The position numbers and the translations under genes were made by a program. From JAWKRB01 sp041389885 (GTDB lineage Bacteria; Myxococcota_A; Polyangia; Polyangiales; Ga0077539): 56,521 bases of DNA. The stretch is from contig JAWKRB010000042.1 in NCBI GenBank assembly GCA_041389885.1, forward strand, positions 1 through 56,521. Reading direction: 5' to 3'. Shown in pieces: positions 7,698-20,307 of this stretch. The notes under the pieces were generated by a model. That model had not been told where the DNA came from, did not search any database, and saw only the letters and a program-made list of their open reading frames with translations. The stretch's first letter is position 1. Each line of letters opens with the position of its first letter.

Positions 7698-9051
7698 ATG
7701 CCTGCCAAACTCAAGCTCCTCGACGTCGACGGCCCCTACCATCACCCCGATGGCGGTGTGCTCGCGAAGGTCGGCGACACCATCAGCGTACGCGTCTCGA
7801 TCTCAGACCGCCGAAAGTCCCGAGGCGGGAGCTTTCCCGCATCACCCACGGGGGCCTCGCGGGTCCGACCGTCACCTTCGCCGGGCGGTACGAGAGCGGC
7901 GACTCGTCAGCGCATCTTTCGAAAAGAAGAAGCCCGTCCCGACGAACTACCAAGGGAGCGACGAGTTCACGTACTCCGTGCCGGTCACCGCCGCGGCGCC
8001 CCTGGCCGACATCGTGCTGGAGGCCGTCACCGAGTGCGAGGTGCTCGCGCCTGAGGGCGCGCCGCAGCTCATCACGATGGCGAGCGAGGCCGAGGTCTCG
8101 GACTGCTTTCCGATGCTGCTCACCGAGGCGCCCCAGCTCCGCATCGGCGCCTCGCGCGGCGGGACCCAGGGGGTCGCGTCGGCCTCTGCCAACTCGCTCC
8201 AGTCGCGCGTGCAGTTTCACGCGCGGCTGTTCTTTCTCGACCCCGAGGGCAACGAGCGCCGGCTCCCCGACGGCGTCCCCGTCCGCGGCGTCGTCGGCCG
8301 GCAGCGGCCACAGTTCTGTCAGACGAACCTCGCCCAAGGCGCGGTGGGCTTCGCGGCGTTCGCGGGCGACCTCGTGCTCACCCACCAGGTCATCTCGCTC
8401 GCCTTCGGCGACGCGGAGGCCAACGTGGTCCTCTGCGAGCTGCCTGGGGCTCCTGCCAAGACACAGAGCTGGGGGCCCGTCCCTCCCCCGAGCGACACGA
8501 CGGGCACGCTCCCCAACCGCTTCTTCACCCTCCCCCGCGGCGCGACGCTCGCGGAGATGGACTGCGAGGTCACCGGCGACGACGGCCGCTTCGACGCGCC
8601 CACGGGCAACTTCGCGCTCGCGAAGGACGGCCGCCCCGCGAGCCTGGGCTCCCGCAGCGCGCCCGTGAAGATCGTGCTGAAGCCGAAGTGGCAGTTCGTG
8701 CGCTTCGAGTACTTCGACCGGCACTACGGGGTGAGCGACCACGGCGGCGAGAACGTCGCCATGCCCGCGGTGACCCTCGAGGGCTTCGCCGCCATCCCGA
8801 CCTCCGACCTCGACGCGCCGCAGACGCGGAGCAACTGGTGGATCGACCCGGGGTCAGACGGCAAGGTCATCCAGTGCCTCCCGTGGTTCAAGCAGAAGAG
8901 CGCCACCGGCGCCGCCGCGGCGAAGCCCGACGCGCAGACCCAGCTCCGCTTCGCGCTCCCCGCCGACACCTTCGTGCAGAGCGAGTCGGCGACGGTTCGC
9001 AAGCGAATCACCGCGACCGTCGAGCAGCGCAAGCCGGCCCCGAGCGGCTGA
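7698..9051 (+). pseudogene. N-terminal part of the putative metallopeptidase effector, interrupted by frameshifts
   Basis: The gene opens with a good ATG (AGAGGA site, 15 nt after the LysM stop) and MPAKLKLLDVDGPYHHPDGG. Three frame changes break it. At about 7799-7831 reading must pass to the frame encoding ELSRITHGGLAGPTVTFAG. At about 7915-7925 it passes to the frame encoding FEKKKPVPTNYQGSDEF, which stays open to the TGA at 9051. A third change there joins it to the next segment. All three are in the same direction, as if one base were missing each time. One extra C in GGCCCCGAG or one extra T in CTTTCG restores the frame at the last two sites. The region is beta-rich and matches no family I know. 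Sequencing error or true decay are both possible. Confidence 0.7.
7813..7836. repeat. Palindromic repeat, copy 3, inside the effector gene
   Basis: GAAAG and CTTTC arms flank a TCCC-GAGGC-GGGA core, with one bulged base. It shares 14 nt with the intergenic copies at 5167 and 5262. It coincides with the first frameshift of the effector gene, so either its insertion or a base-calling problem at a hairpin could explain the frame loss. Confidence 0.55.
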
Positions 9052-11084
9052 AGTTCTACGACCTCCCGACGCTCTGGCAGGCGCGAAACTACTGCGGCGC
9101 GCTCTCGACCACGGCGGGCGAATTCGGCTGGTACCAAGACATCGCGGACAAGGCCACGGCGGCCGACAAGCCCCTGGTGTTCTGCCTCGACGACATGGTG
9201 CTCACCGACCACGAGCTCAAGATGCTCGGCACCTGGACCCACGACGAGCGCCTCGGGATCTTCGCGAACACCTTCGACGACACGGTGGCCGACTGCACCA
9301 AGCACGGGCTCTACAAGGCCGACACGCCCAACAAGAAGTCGTGGTTCACCGAGAAGCCCGCCGACGACGCCCCCGAGGCGTCGTGGAACTACGTGCGCGA
9401 CTACCCGAAGTGGACGCGGCTCATCGCGGCCGACGGGAACCTCTTCGACGTGTTCGACGCGCGCTCCGTCGCGGGCTCTCCGTGCGCCGACGACGAGACC
9501 GTCGGCGCGCGCGCGGCCGTGCGCTGGATCGACGCGACGACGGCGCCCAACGGCTCCCCGGCCGCTGCGAACTTCTCCCCGAGGCCGGGGCTGAAGGAGC
9601 CCGCGGGGGGCAAGCACTTCGTGATGCAGCCCTTCTTCGAGCAGGAGTTCGTGGCCCGCAGCGCCCCCCTCGCCGCGGGCACGACCATCGACTCATGGAG
9701 CGCGCCGCTGCCTTCGGGCGCCGGGCGATTTCGCAACGGCCGCTTCGACCTGGCGGTGCTCCGAAGCTGCGCGGTGAAGGACGACAAGGAGGTCGGCGCG
9801 GTCATTCGCTACCATCGCTACAGCTTCGACTTCGCGTCGGAGGTCAGCACCATTCAAAACTCCGGGGCGAGCGCGCACGCCGACTGGACCCGCGACCTGA
9901 TGACCCACCTCCCGCTGCGCTGGAACGGCAACGACACGCTCAACCCGTCGCGGGCCATTCTCCGCCCGCAGACCGACTCGTCGGGGCCCTCGCTGCCGGT
10001 CATCACGATCGTGCAGACCTTCGAGCGGCCCAAGGCGCACTTTCACGTCAAGACCGTCGCCGAGTCTGTGACCTCGTCGATGAACGGCCCCGGCGGGACG
10101 GGGCAGCTCCGGGTGGCCGCGGCCACTCCGATCACCCCCCGGGGCTTCGCGGCGGCGCACGAGAACGGGCACACCGGCGGGCTCCCCGACGACTACTGCC
10201 CGATGACCCTCGGGGTGCCCGCGGGGAGCTCGAACCACATCCCCGGCAGCCCCTACCTCAGCGACGCGCGGGCCATGATGAAGGCCAACAAGGAGGTGCG
10301 CGCGCGGTACTTCTGGCACATCGCGGAGTGGCTTCGGAGCGTCAACGGCTTCGCGAACGCGAAGTACGAGGTCTCGCACGGCGCGTCGACCTACAAGCTG
10401 CCCTACCTCCCCACGCCGCACGTCAACCGCAGCCTCGTGGCGTGGCCCCTGATCGGAAAGCACCACGCGACGCCGCAGGGCACGACGGGGCGCTGCAACA
10501 CCTACCTCTACCTCCTCGGCGAGGACGAGTTCGCCCGCACCGTGCTCCCCGGCGTGGCGGGCGGAGGGACCTTCGACGCGATCCTCATCGTGATGATCGT
10601 GGTGAATTTCACGAGCACGCCAGACCTCAACGACGAAAAGTGGAAGGAGGTGTTCACGCGATGCAACCAGCGGGTGCACGGCTCCCTCAACAGCAAGGTC
10701 ACGGCGAATTTCACCGTGCGCGCGAACGACGGGCCGCCGGCGGTGCGCCGCTGCCTGGTCCATTTCGTGCCCCACTTCATCCGGGGCCCGGCGACGGGCG
10801 CGACGCACCTCGCGGTCAGTCTCTCGAACACCGAGGAGCTCAACATCGACATGACCGCCAGCCCGCGGAGCCTCATCGTCCCGAGCGACGCCAGCTCGAA
10901 CGAGAACTGGGAGAACTCGAAGAGCGCCATCGAGGAGTATTTCTTCGACGCCCTCTGCGCCTGCGCGGGCGTCTCGGGAGACGTGGCGCAGGCTGACGGC
11001 TTCGACAAGGCAAACTCCTACAAGCCCCTGATCCAGACCGTGCTCGACGTGGGTCAGACGCCCACCATCGCGAGGAACCCGTGA
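9049..11084 (+). CDS. Putative zinc metallopeptidase effector, catalytic segment
   Basis: This frame continues the preceding segment after the third frameshift (KPAP then ERLKFYDLPTLW) and runs open for ~675 residues. Bases 10158-10196 encode HENGHTGGLPDDY. This fits HEXXHXXGXXD, with two His and an Asp as candidate zinc ligands and Glu as catalytic base, a metzincin-like signature similar to the HExGHxxGLPDEY of many bacterial zincins. About 30 residues later an ARAMMKANKEVR segment could be the Met-turn, followed by a helix (YFWHIAEWL). The rest is unrecognised. There is no signal peptide, consistent with delivery by a contractile system. It is joined by a 4-nt GTGA overlap to the next gene. 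The zincin call is strong; the effector role is inferred from neighbours. Confidence 0.75.
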
Positions 11085-12421
11085 GCGACACCTTCACCCG
11101 GAGCGGCGCTCCCCTGCCGCTCGGCGTGCCCGTCGTCGCGATCCGCGACGGCGTGCCCGACGGGCCCTTCCCCGCGGCGACGCCTGCGCCCCGAGGCACC
11201 GGCACGCCCTGCCTCTACGCGAACCACTCGCTCAACGGCAGGCTGCCGCACCCCCTCCCCGTCGGGCGATGGGTCCTGAGCTGGTCCTCGCCGATCGAGC
11301 ACGCGCTCCGCCCCGACGCGGTGCTCACCGCGGGCGAGCGGCTCGTCGCCGCGCGCGAGGGCGTCTGGGAGCTCTTCGACCTCGAGGGCAACCGCATCCG
11401 GCACGGCGCCACGGAGTCGCACCGCCCGGTGCTCGACCCCGTGGCCGGAGGCCTCTGGACGGTCGCGCACTCGGGCATCCTCGCGGCGCACGACCTCGCC
11501 GACGGCGCGCGGCGCTTCGTGGTCCACACGCGCTCGGGTATGGACTACCACCGCGTTCACCTCGACGCCGACGCCGAGCGCGTGCTGCTGACGAGCATCG
11601 AGGTCATCGACGACATCCACGAGGGCGGGATGTCCCAGCACGCCTTCATGGAGCGGGTGGACCTCGGCGCCGACACCGCGCCCGACGCGTCGGGCTTCTT
11701 GCGCAGCGCCACCGCGGGGCCGCACCTCGTTCACCAGGACGACGCCGCGGGCACCCGCCCCTACGAGTCGCGCGTGTCGGGCCTCTTGCAGAGCCCGCAG
11801 GGCGAGCCGCGGATGCTCGCGGCTTCGTGGGGCGACGCGCTGCACCTCGCCACCTTCGACCGCCTCTACGTGCTCGACCGGGAGATGAACGTCGTCGCGG
11901 CGTTCTCAGACCGCTTCGAGCCGCTGGCGCTCAGCGTCGACGAGCGCGGACGGATGCACCTCGTCGTTCGCACCGCCGACGGCGACGCCTACTGGACCGT
12001 CGACCGCGCCGGCGTTCGGGTCGTGACCGCCGCGCTGCCCGAGGGTCCGTCGACCTTCGTGGCGCCCCCGATCGTGGGCCACAACCACGCCGTCTTCCTG
12101 GTGAGCACGCGCGCCATCTACGCGCTGCGCAGCGACGTCGGGCTCCATTGGTCCTTCGCGGCGGATGACGACATCGTTGGGGCGGTGATCACGGCCGACG
12201 AGCTCCTGCTGGTCACGACGCGACGCGGGGTGTACGCGCTCAACGCGCGCGGCGAGGTCGGCGGGCTGATCGCGGCGCCCGAGGGCGAAGACTTCTGCGC
12301 CCCGGTCGTGGTCACCGAGCACGACACCCTCGTCGCCGCCACCGAAGCACACCTGCTCCACTACGCGATCGAGGCGCTCGACGAGCGCACCTTCGTCGGC
12401 GGCGGATACATCGCGACGTAG
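11081..12421 (+). CDS. Beta-propeller protein coupled to the metallopeptidase gene (possible immunity or partner)
   Basis: This 446-residue protein starts at a GTG that overlaps the upstream stop (GTGA), so translation is probably coupled. It consists of repeated ~40-residue beta units resembling PQQ/WD-type blades, such as LLVTTRRGVYALNARGEVGG and LAAHDLADGARRFVVHTRSG. There is no signal peptide or membrane segment, so it is probably cytoplasmic. Strict coupling to a putative protease toxin makes an immunity or chaperone role attractive, but propeller immunity proteins are not standard, so this is inference only. It could also be another cargo component. Confidence 0.8.
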   Translation: MSDTFTRSGAPLPLGVPVVAIRDGVPDGPFPAATPAPRGTGTPCLYANHSLNGRLPHPLPVGRWVLSWSSPIEHALRPDAVLTAGERLVAAREGVWELFDLEGNRIRHGATESHRPVLDPVAGGLWTVAHSGILAAHDLADGARRFVVHTRSGMDYHRVHLDADAERVLLTSIEVIDDIHEGGMSQHAFMERVDLGADTAPDASGFLRSATAGPHLVHQDDAAGTRPYESRVSGLLQSPQGEPRMLAASWGDALHLATFDRLYVLDREMNVVAAFSDRFEPLALSVDERGRMHLVVRTADGDAYWTVDRAGVRVVTAALPEGPSTFVAPPIVGHNHAVFLVSTRAIYALRSDVGLHWSFAADDDIVGAVITADELLLVTTRRGVYALNARGEVGGLIAAPEGEDFCAPVVVTEHDTLVAATEAHLLHYAIEALDERTFVGGGYIAT

Positions 12422-12690
12422 CGAGCGTCGACCCCGCGCGGCGGGTTCTCGGCGGCTCTGTCTGCCGCGGTGAGCACGCCCGATCCCGCCGCGGGGCTTC
12501 ACGAGACTCTCCCACGCGGCGCCGAGCTGCGTCGGCGGACGCCCGATCCGTACACGCCCGGGAGGATCCGCCAGCGAACGCGGGGCGGTGCGGCGCCACC
12601 GGGCGCGACCACCGCGACTCGTCGGTGAGCCGCGGCGGGGTCGACAAGCTCCAGACGTGGTGCCCGCACCCCTGAGCGCGGTCGCGCGGA
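12422..12690. other. Convergent intergenic region, nothing recognised
   Basis: About 270 bp lie between the end of the effector operon and the end of the minus-strand lipoprotein gene. I see no convincing ORF, strong hairpin or promoter. Confidence 0.5.
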
Positions 12691-14529
12691 TCAGGGCGTG
12701 ACGGTGGCGATGACGGGGTCGGCGCTGTACTGCCGACGCTCGCGGTAGGCGCGCATCTCGTCGGGCGAGATCGCGCGGTTGATGACGAAGAAGTCGTCGA
12801 TCTGCCCCTGGATCCCGAGCTGCGCGACGCCGTCGTTGAAGTCGGCGCCGAGCATCACCGGCGCGGGCGGATACATGATCGGCGCGTCGGGGGGGTTGAT
12901 GCAGGGGCCGTGTCCGCCAGGGCAGAGCGGCTCGCAGGGGACCGAGCAGGTCGTGGGCTGCCCCTCGGCGGGGTTGCAGGCGGAGAAGGACAGGGGGTTG
13001 GGGCAGTAGACGCGGTCTTGCGGAAAGAGCTCGAGGCTCTCGGGGTAGCTGTAGACCCGGTCGTCGTAGTAGCTGCGCCGGGTGGTGTGCGGCGTCGTCG
13101 TGCGGTCAAAGGTGAACGCGAGAAAGTGCCAGCGGTTCACGAAGACCGTGCTCGCGAGGGGCTCCGTCGTCGTGATGTGCGCGTACTGAATCACCTCAGT
13201 GCAGGGCTCGACGCAGGTGTTGCCCTGGTAGTACGACTCGTCGGTCCCGTCGGAGCGAAAGAAGATCGCCCAGGGGTTGAAGATCGCGCTGTCGATCATG
13301 CGCTGATCGGTCTCGGGGATCATCCAGTGGCGCGCCCGCGCGGCCAGGTCGGGCATGCCGAAGCAGGCCACGGTCTGAAAGTTGTCTTCAAAGGCGTTGG
13401 CGGGAGAGAGCGGCCGCACCCAGATGCCCACGGTGAGCTGGTCGCGCGCGGTGTCGAAGGGCGCGGAGGTCGCCGAGCGCCAGTTGATCGGCCGTCCGGG
13501 GGTCGAGCCCGCGTCTGGCGGCGCCGACGAGTCAACGAGCTGCGCGAGGGGAAAGTTCAGCGAGTGCTGACCGCGGCGAAAGCGCGCCTCGGGGTTCGTC
13601 GGCGCCAGCACGCTCGGCGGCGCCTCCGCGGACCACAGCTCGGGGTCGGCGCCGCGGATCTCGGGGTGCCCGGAGCGGTAGCGGTCCTGGAGGATGTACG
13701 CGTCGAAGGGCGTGGTGCCCGCGGCGGGGCAGGTGCGCGCGCCGGTGCCCTCGTCGAAGCTGTACGCGCCGAGCACGTTCGCCGCGCGGGTGGGCACGCG
13801 GTCGAAGGTGTCGTCGTAGCTGTTGGCCGCGGCGAGCGGCGTCGAGCCGCCGTAGCGCAGGGTCAGGGTGGTTCCTGTGGGGGCGATGGCCGGCGCGCGC
13901 ACCCAGACGACGCCCATCGCGCAGTCGGTGACGAAGTGCGGCGCCCAGGCGCCCTCGGCGGTGCGAAAGACCATGCGGTCACAGCTCGCGCCCACCGCCG
14001 CGCGCACGCCCATCGGGAGCTCGACCCGCACCTGAAACTCGGTCAGCGCGGTGCGCGCGCCGCTGATCGAGACCCGCGCCGTCGAGGGGAAGCCGCAGTC
14101 GGAGCCCCGCGTCGCGCAGGGGTCGACGCGCGTAGGCGCCGTGGGCGTCGGGCAGGGCGGCGCCGTCGGCGCGTCGTCGGGGGGCGTCGCGACGTCTTCG
14201 ACCGCCGCGTCCTCCTTCGCGGTCGCGTCGCCCTCCACCGCCGCGTCCTCCTTCGCGGTCGCGTCGCCCTCCACCGCCGCGTCCTCCTTCGCGGCCGCGT
14301 CGTCGGCGGGCGCGATATCGCTCAGGGCGGCGTCCATGTCGGAGACGTCTTCGCCGGGCTCGACGAGGTCGTCGCCGGGGCTCTGGTCCTCGGTGACCTG
14401 CGCCCCGTCCAGGCTCCCGTCGACCTCGGGGATCGCGGGCCAGTCCTCGACGCAGCCCTGCGCGCCGCCGACGGTGAGTGCTCCCCCCAGGAGCGCGACG
14501 ACCAGACGAGGCGTGCGACGACGTTGCAT
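12691..14529 (-). CDS. DUF2341 / LamG-like lipoprotein
   Basis: This is a 612-residue protein. A signal peptide ends near GGAQGC (lipobox) and is followed by a ~100-residue Asp/Ala/Glu spacer with 12-residue repeats (KEDAAVEGDATA). Residues ~150-240 fit DUF2341 (FQVRVELPMG, then MVFRTAEGAWAPHFV and LTLRYGG). The remainder fits a concanavalin A-like LamG fold, with AYSFDEGTG, LTVGIWVRPL, NRWHFLAFTFD and the closing QGQIDDFFVINRAISPDEM. DUF2341 next to LamG is a known pairing in secreted proteins that bind glycans or proteins. It ends convergently with the effector operon. A promoter with TTGGCG-18-TACCGT lies just upstream. Confidence 0.85.
   Translation of the reverse strand: MQRRRTPRLVVALLGGALTVGGAQGCVEDWPAIPEVDGSLDGAQVTEDQSPGDDLVEPGEDVSDMDAALSDIAPADDAAAKEDAAVEGDATAKEDAAVEGDATAKEDAAVEDVATPPDDAPTAPPCPTPTAPTRVDPCATRGSDCGFPSTARVSISGARTALTEFQVRVELPMGVRAAVGASCDRMVFRTAEGAWAPHFVTDCAMGVVWVRAPAIAPTGTTLTLRYGGSTPLAAANSYDDTFDRVPTRAANVLGAYSFDEGTGARTCPAAGTTPFDAYILQDRYRSGHPEIRGADPELWSAEAPPSVLAPTNPEARFRRGQHSLNFPLAQLVDSSAPPDAGSTPGRPINWRSATSAPFDTARDQLTVGIWVRPLSPANAFEDNFQTVACFGMPDLAARARHWMIPETDQRMIDSAIFNPWAIFFRSDGTDESYYQGNTCVEPCTEVIQYAHITTTEPLASTVFVNRWHFLAFTFDRTTTPHTTRRSYYDDRVYSYPESLELFPQDRVYCPNPLSFSACNPAEGQPTTCSVPCEPLCPGGHGPCINPPDAPIMYPPAPVMLGADFNDGVAQLGIQGQIDDFFVINRAISPDEMRAYRERRQYSADPVIATVTP
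14201..14295 (-). repeat. 36-bp tandem repeat in a lipoprotein spacer
   Basis: Two full 36-bp units (14201-14236 and 14237-14272) and a partial third encode the 12-residue acidic repeat behind the lipobox. Copy number could change in frame and alter spacer length. Confidence 0.8.
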
Positions 14530-14537
14530 CGCCGATC

Positions 14538-14567
14538 ACGGTACCAACCCGGCTCGCGCGGCGCCAA
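14538..14567 (-). promoter_or_regulatory. Sigma-70-like promoter of the DUF2341 lipoprotein
   Basis: On the minus strand TTGGCG (14567-14562) and TACCGT (14543-14538) are separated by 18 nt. The -10 ends 8 nt before the ATG at 14529, which implies a leaderless or nearly leaderless transcript. Confidence 0.5.
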
Positions 14568-14640
14568 GCGAAGCGTCGCGGCGAGCGCGGGCGGCGAAGG
14601 GCACCGGCGGCGTGATGGGAGGGGGAGAGGCGCGTGAGGG

Positions 14641-16566
14641 TCAGGCGACGGCGGTGACCACGCGGGAGCCCGTCACGGGGTCGCGGTCGGTCACGGCGCG
14701 GTCGAGCAGGCGCTTCGCGAGGGGGCCGAAGCGCTCCTCGGCCTTGCCCGCGGCGAGGTCGCGCAGCAGCGCGAGGTCGGCGCCGAGGCGCTCGCGGACC
14801 TCGGGGTCGCGCACGGCGGTCACGGCCCGCTGCGCGGCGGCGGGGGCGGCGGCGGCGACGGCCTGGGCGCGGCCCACGGCGGCCTTCGCGCGGTTCATCA
14901 CCCGCTGCGCGCGGGTCTGGGTGATGTACGGGGCGACCTCGTACACGAGGTCGGCGGCGGTGCCCGAGACCGTGTGCGGGGGCTTGTGCAGCGGCGACGC
15001 GAAGCGCGGGTGCTTCGCGAGGAACTCCCGCACCTGCGCCTCGGTCACGCCGCAGGCCTTGAGGGTACGCTGGTACTCCTCGTCGGCCGCGATGCGCGCC
15101 TTGAACATGTACATCTGCACGCGGGAGTAGAAGTTCGTGGCGCCGTCGCCGCTGGTCTCCACCGCGCAGAAGATGCTCCCGGGGAACTTCGACGTGATCA
15201 GCGACTGCACGCCGTCGGACACGCCGCTCGAGGGCATGCAGCCGAAGGGCTTCACGCTCACGGTGATGTGCGCCTTGGCCTTCACCACGTTGAGGATGAG
15301 CTTGCCCACCTCCATGTGGCCCTCGCCGCCGCGGAGGTCGTTGTTGTAGTAGTCCTTGGCGACCTCGGCGACGTCGTCCATGTCGGGGAGGTGGTAGTCG
15401 AAGAGCCCGAGGGGCCAGGCGAAGGCCTGAAAGCCCACGCGCAGGCCCATCTCGGCGAGGCGCATGGTGGCGAGGCGCTTGGCGACGTCGAAGCCGTCCA
15501 TCTCGCCGAGGCCGTACTGCCCGCCGTCGTTGGCGCGCAGGTCGCGGCGCTCGCGGGTGTCGCGGGCGACCTCCCAGATGTTGTAGAGCAGCCACGCGGT
15601 GGTGAGCTGGATGTCGGCCTCGCCCCCTTCGCTCTCGATGAAGCGCTGGAGCTGGTAGTTGCCGTCGCCCTCGGTGGTCATCGCCCAGAACTCGCCGATG
15701 ATGCTGGTCTTGGCGCGGGGGCGGAGCCGGTCGACCTCGACGCCCTCGAAGTGGCGGCGGGCGCGGTAGAGGGCCTTGAAGATGTTGGTGCGCGACTGCA
15801 GGGCCTCGTAGAGCTCGCGCTTGACGGCCTCCATCGCGTCGTTGGTGGCGCCGGGCACGACCTCGTAGGGGCGGATGCGGTACGCGAGGGCGTTGACCAC
15901 GTCGCCGCAGACGATGGCCTTCACGATGGCGAGGAAGAACGGCGGGTTCATCTCGATGCCGACGTCGTCGCCGCAGGCCTGCGAGAGGCCGCCCTGCTGC
16001 TGAAAGAGCATCACGCGAAATCCGTCGAAGCCCGCGTCGCGCAGGGCCTTGCGGTACTCGGTGACGTACATCCCGAAGCGGCAGGGGCCGCAGGCGCCGG
16101 CGGTGAGGAACACGAAGTTCTTCACCACGTCCTCGGCGGGGATGCCGTCGACGTCGCGGAGGTCGATGAGGTGCTTCACCAGCGAGCCCACGGTGAAGTA
16201 GGTCGGGTTGCACTGCCCGCGGTTGCCGAACTCCTTGCCGGTCTGGAGCCCGGCGTTGTCGGCCATGCCGATGAACTTCACCTTGTACCCGAGGCCGCGG
16301 AGGGCGCCCTCGACGAGGAAGTCCTGCGCCGCGGTGAGCCCGGCGATGAGGATGGTGATCTTCTCCTTCTCCTCGCGGGTGACCTTGGGCTTGAGCATGT
16401 TGTCGGTCCACTGCCGACGGCCCTCGCGGAGGCCCAGGCGCTCGCGCTCCGCCTCCTCCCAGGCGCGGAGCTCGGCCTCCACGTCCACGGTGTCGTCTCG
16501 GCGCGCGGGCGCCTCTCCCATCACGGGCAGGCGCACGCGGGCGCTCATCGTCGGTTCCATCGTCAT
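14641..16566 (-). CDS. 2-hydroxyacyl-CoA dehydratase-superfamily protein (HgdB/DUF2229-like)
   Basis: This 641-residue protein is second in an operon, 22 nt after the giant activase. Its core (residues ~60-530) is related to the iron-sulfur subunits of 2-hydroxyglutaryl-CoA dehydratase and benzoyl-CoA reductase. Conserved-looking Cys lie in TAGACGPCRFGMY, SQACGDDVGIE and KPFGCMPSSGVSD, candidate ligands of a [4Fe-4S] or double-cubane cluster. The C-terminal ~120 residues are Ala/Arg-rich and probably helical. No separate HgdA/HgdC pair is present, so substrate and reaction cannot be stated. The likely chemistry is ATP-driven low-potential electron transfer from the partner activase. Several in-frame ATGs occur at the start; 16566 is the longest choice. 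Confidence 0.85.
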   Translation of the reverse strand: MTMEPTMSARVRLPVMGEAPARRDDTVDVEAELRAWEEAERERLGLREGRRQWTDNMLKPKVTREEKEKITILIAGLTAAQDFLVEGALRGLGYKVKFIGMADNAGLQTGKEFGNRGQCNPTYFTVGSLVKHLIDLRDVDGIPAEDVVKNFVFLTAGACGPCRFGMYVTEYRKALRDAGFDGFRVMLFQQQGGLSQACGDDVGIEMNPPFFLAIVKAIVCGDVVNALAYRIRPYEVVPGATNDAMEAVKRELYEALQSRTNIFKALYRARRHFEGVEVDRLRPRAKTSIIGEFWAMTTEGDGNYQLQRFIESEGGEADIQLTTAWLLYNIWEVARDTRERRDLRANDGGQYGLGEMDGFDVAKRLATMRLAEMGLRVGFQAFAWPLGLFDYHLPDMDDVAEVAKDYYNNDLRGGEGHMEVGKLILNVVKAKAHITVSVKPFGCMPSSGVSDGVQSLITSKFPGSIFCAVETSGDGATNFYSRVQMYMFKARIAADEEYQRTLKACGVTEAQVREFLAKHPRFASPLHKPPHTVSGTAADLVYEVAPYITQTRAQRVMNRAKAAVGRAQAVAAAAPAAAQRAVTAVRDPEVRERLGADLALLRDLAAGKAEERFGPLAKRLLDRAVTDRDPVTGSRVVTAVA

Positions 16567-16588
16567 CGCATCACCCCGTTCTGGTTCA

Positions 16589-20197
<3,609 letters not shown>

Positions 20198-20220
20198 TGC
20201 GTCCTCCGAGCGTTCAGACC

Positions 20221-20242
20221 GCTGACTGACACGTCAGTCAGC
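20221..20242. promoter_or_regulatory. Perfect inverted repeat, probable TetR-family operator
   Basis: Arms GCTGACTGAC and GTCAGTCAGC (10 bp each, no mismatch) flank a 2-nt spacer AC. It sits 24-45 nt upstream of the activase ATG, between the ribosome-binding site and any upstream promoter. The length, symmetry and TGAC/GTCA half-sites resemble operators of TetR-family repressors of acyl-CoA metabolism. Confidence 0.65.
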
Positions 20243-20307
20243 GAAGGCGCAGGGGTATCACGGGGCCCTCGGAGCGCGCAATGTGCGCGGGTTGAATCTG
20301 CGGTGAA

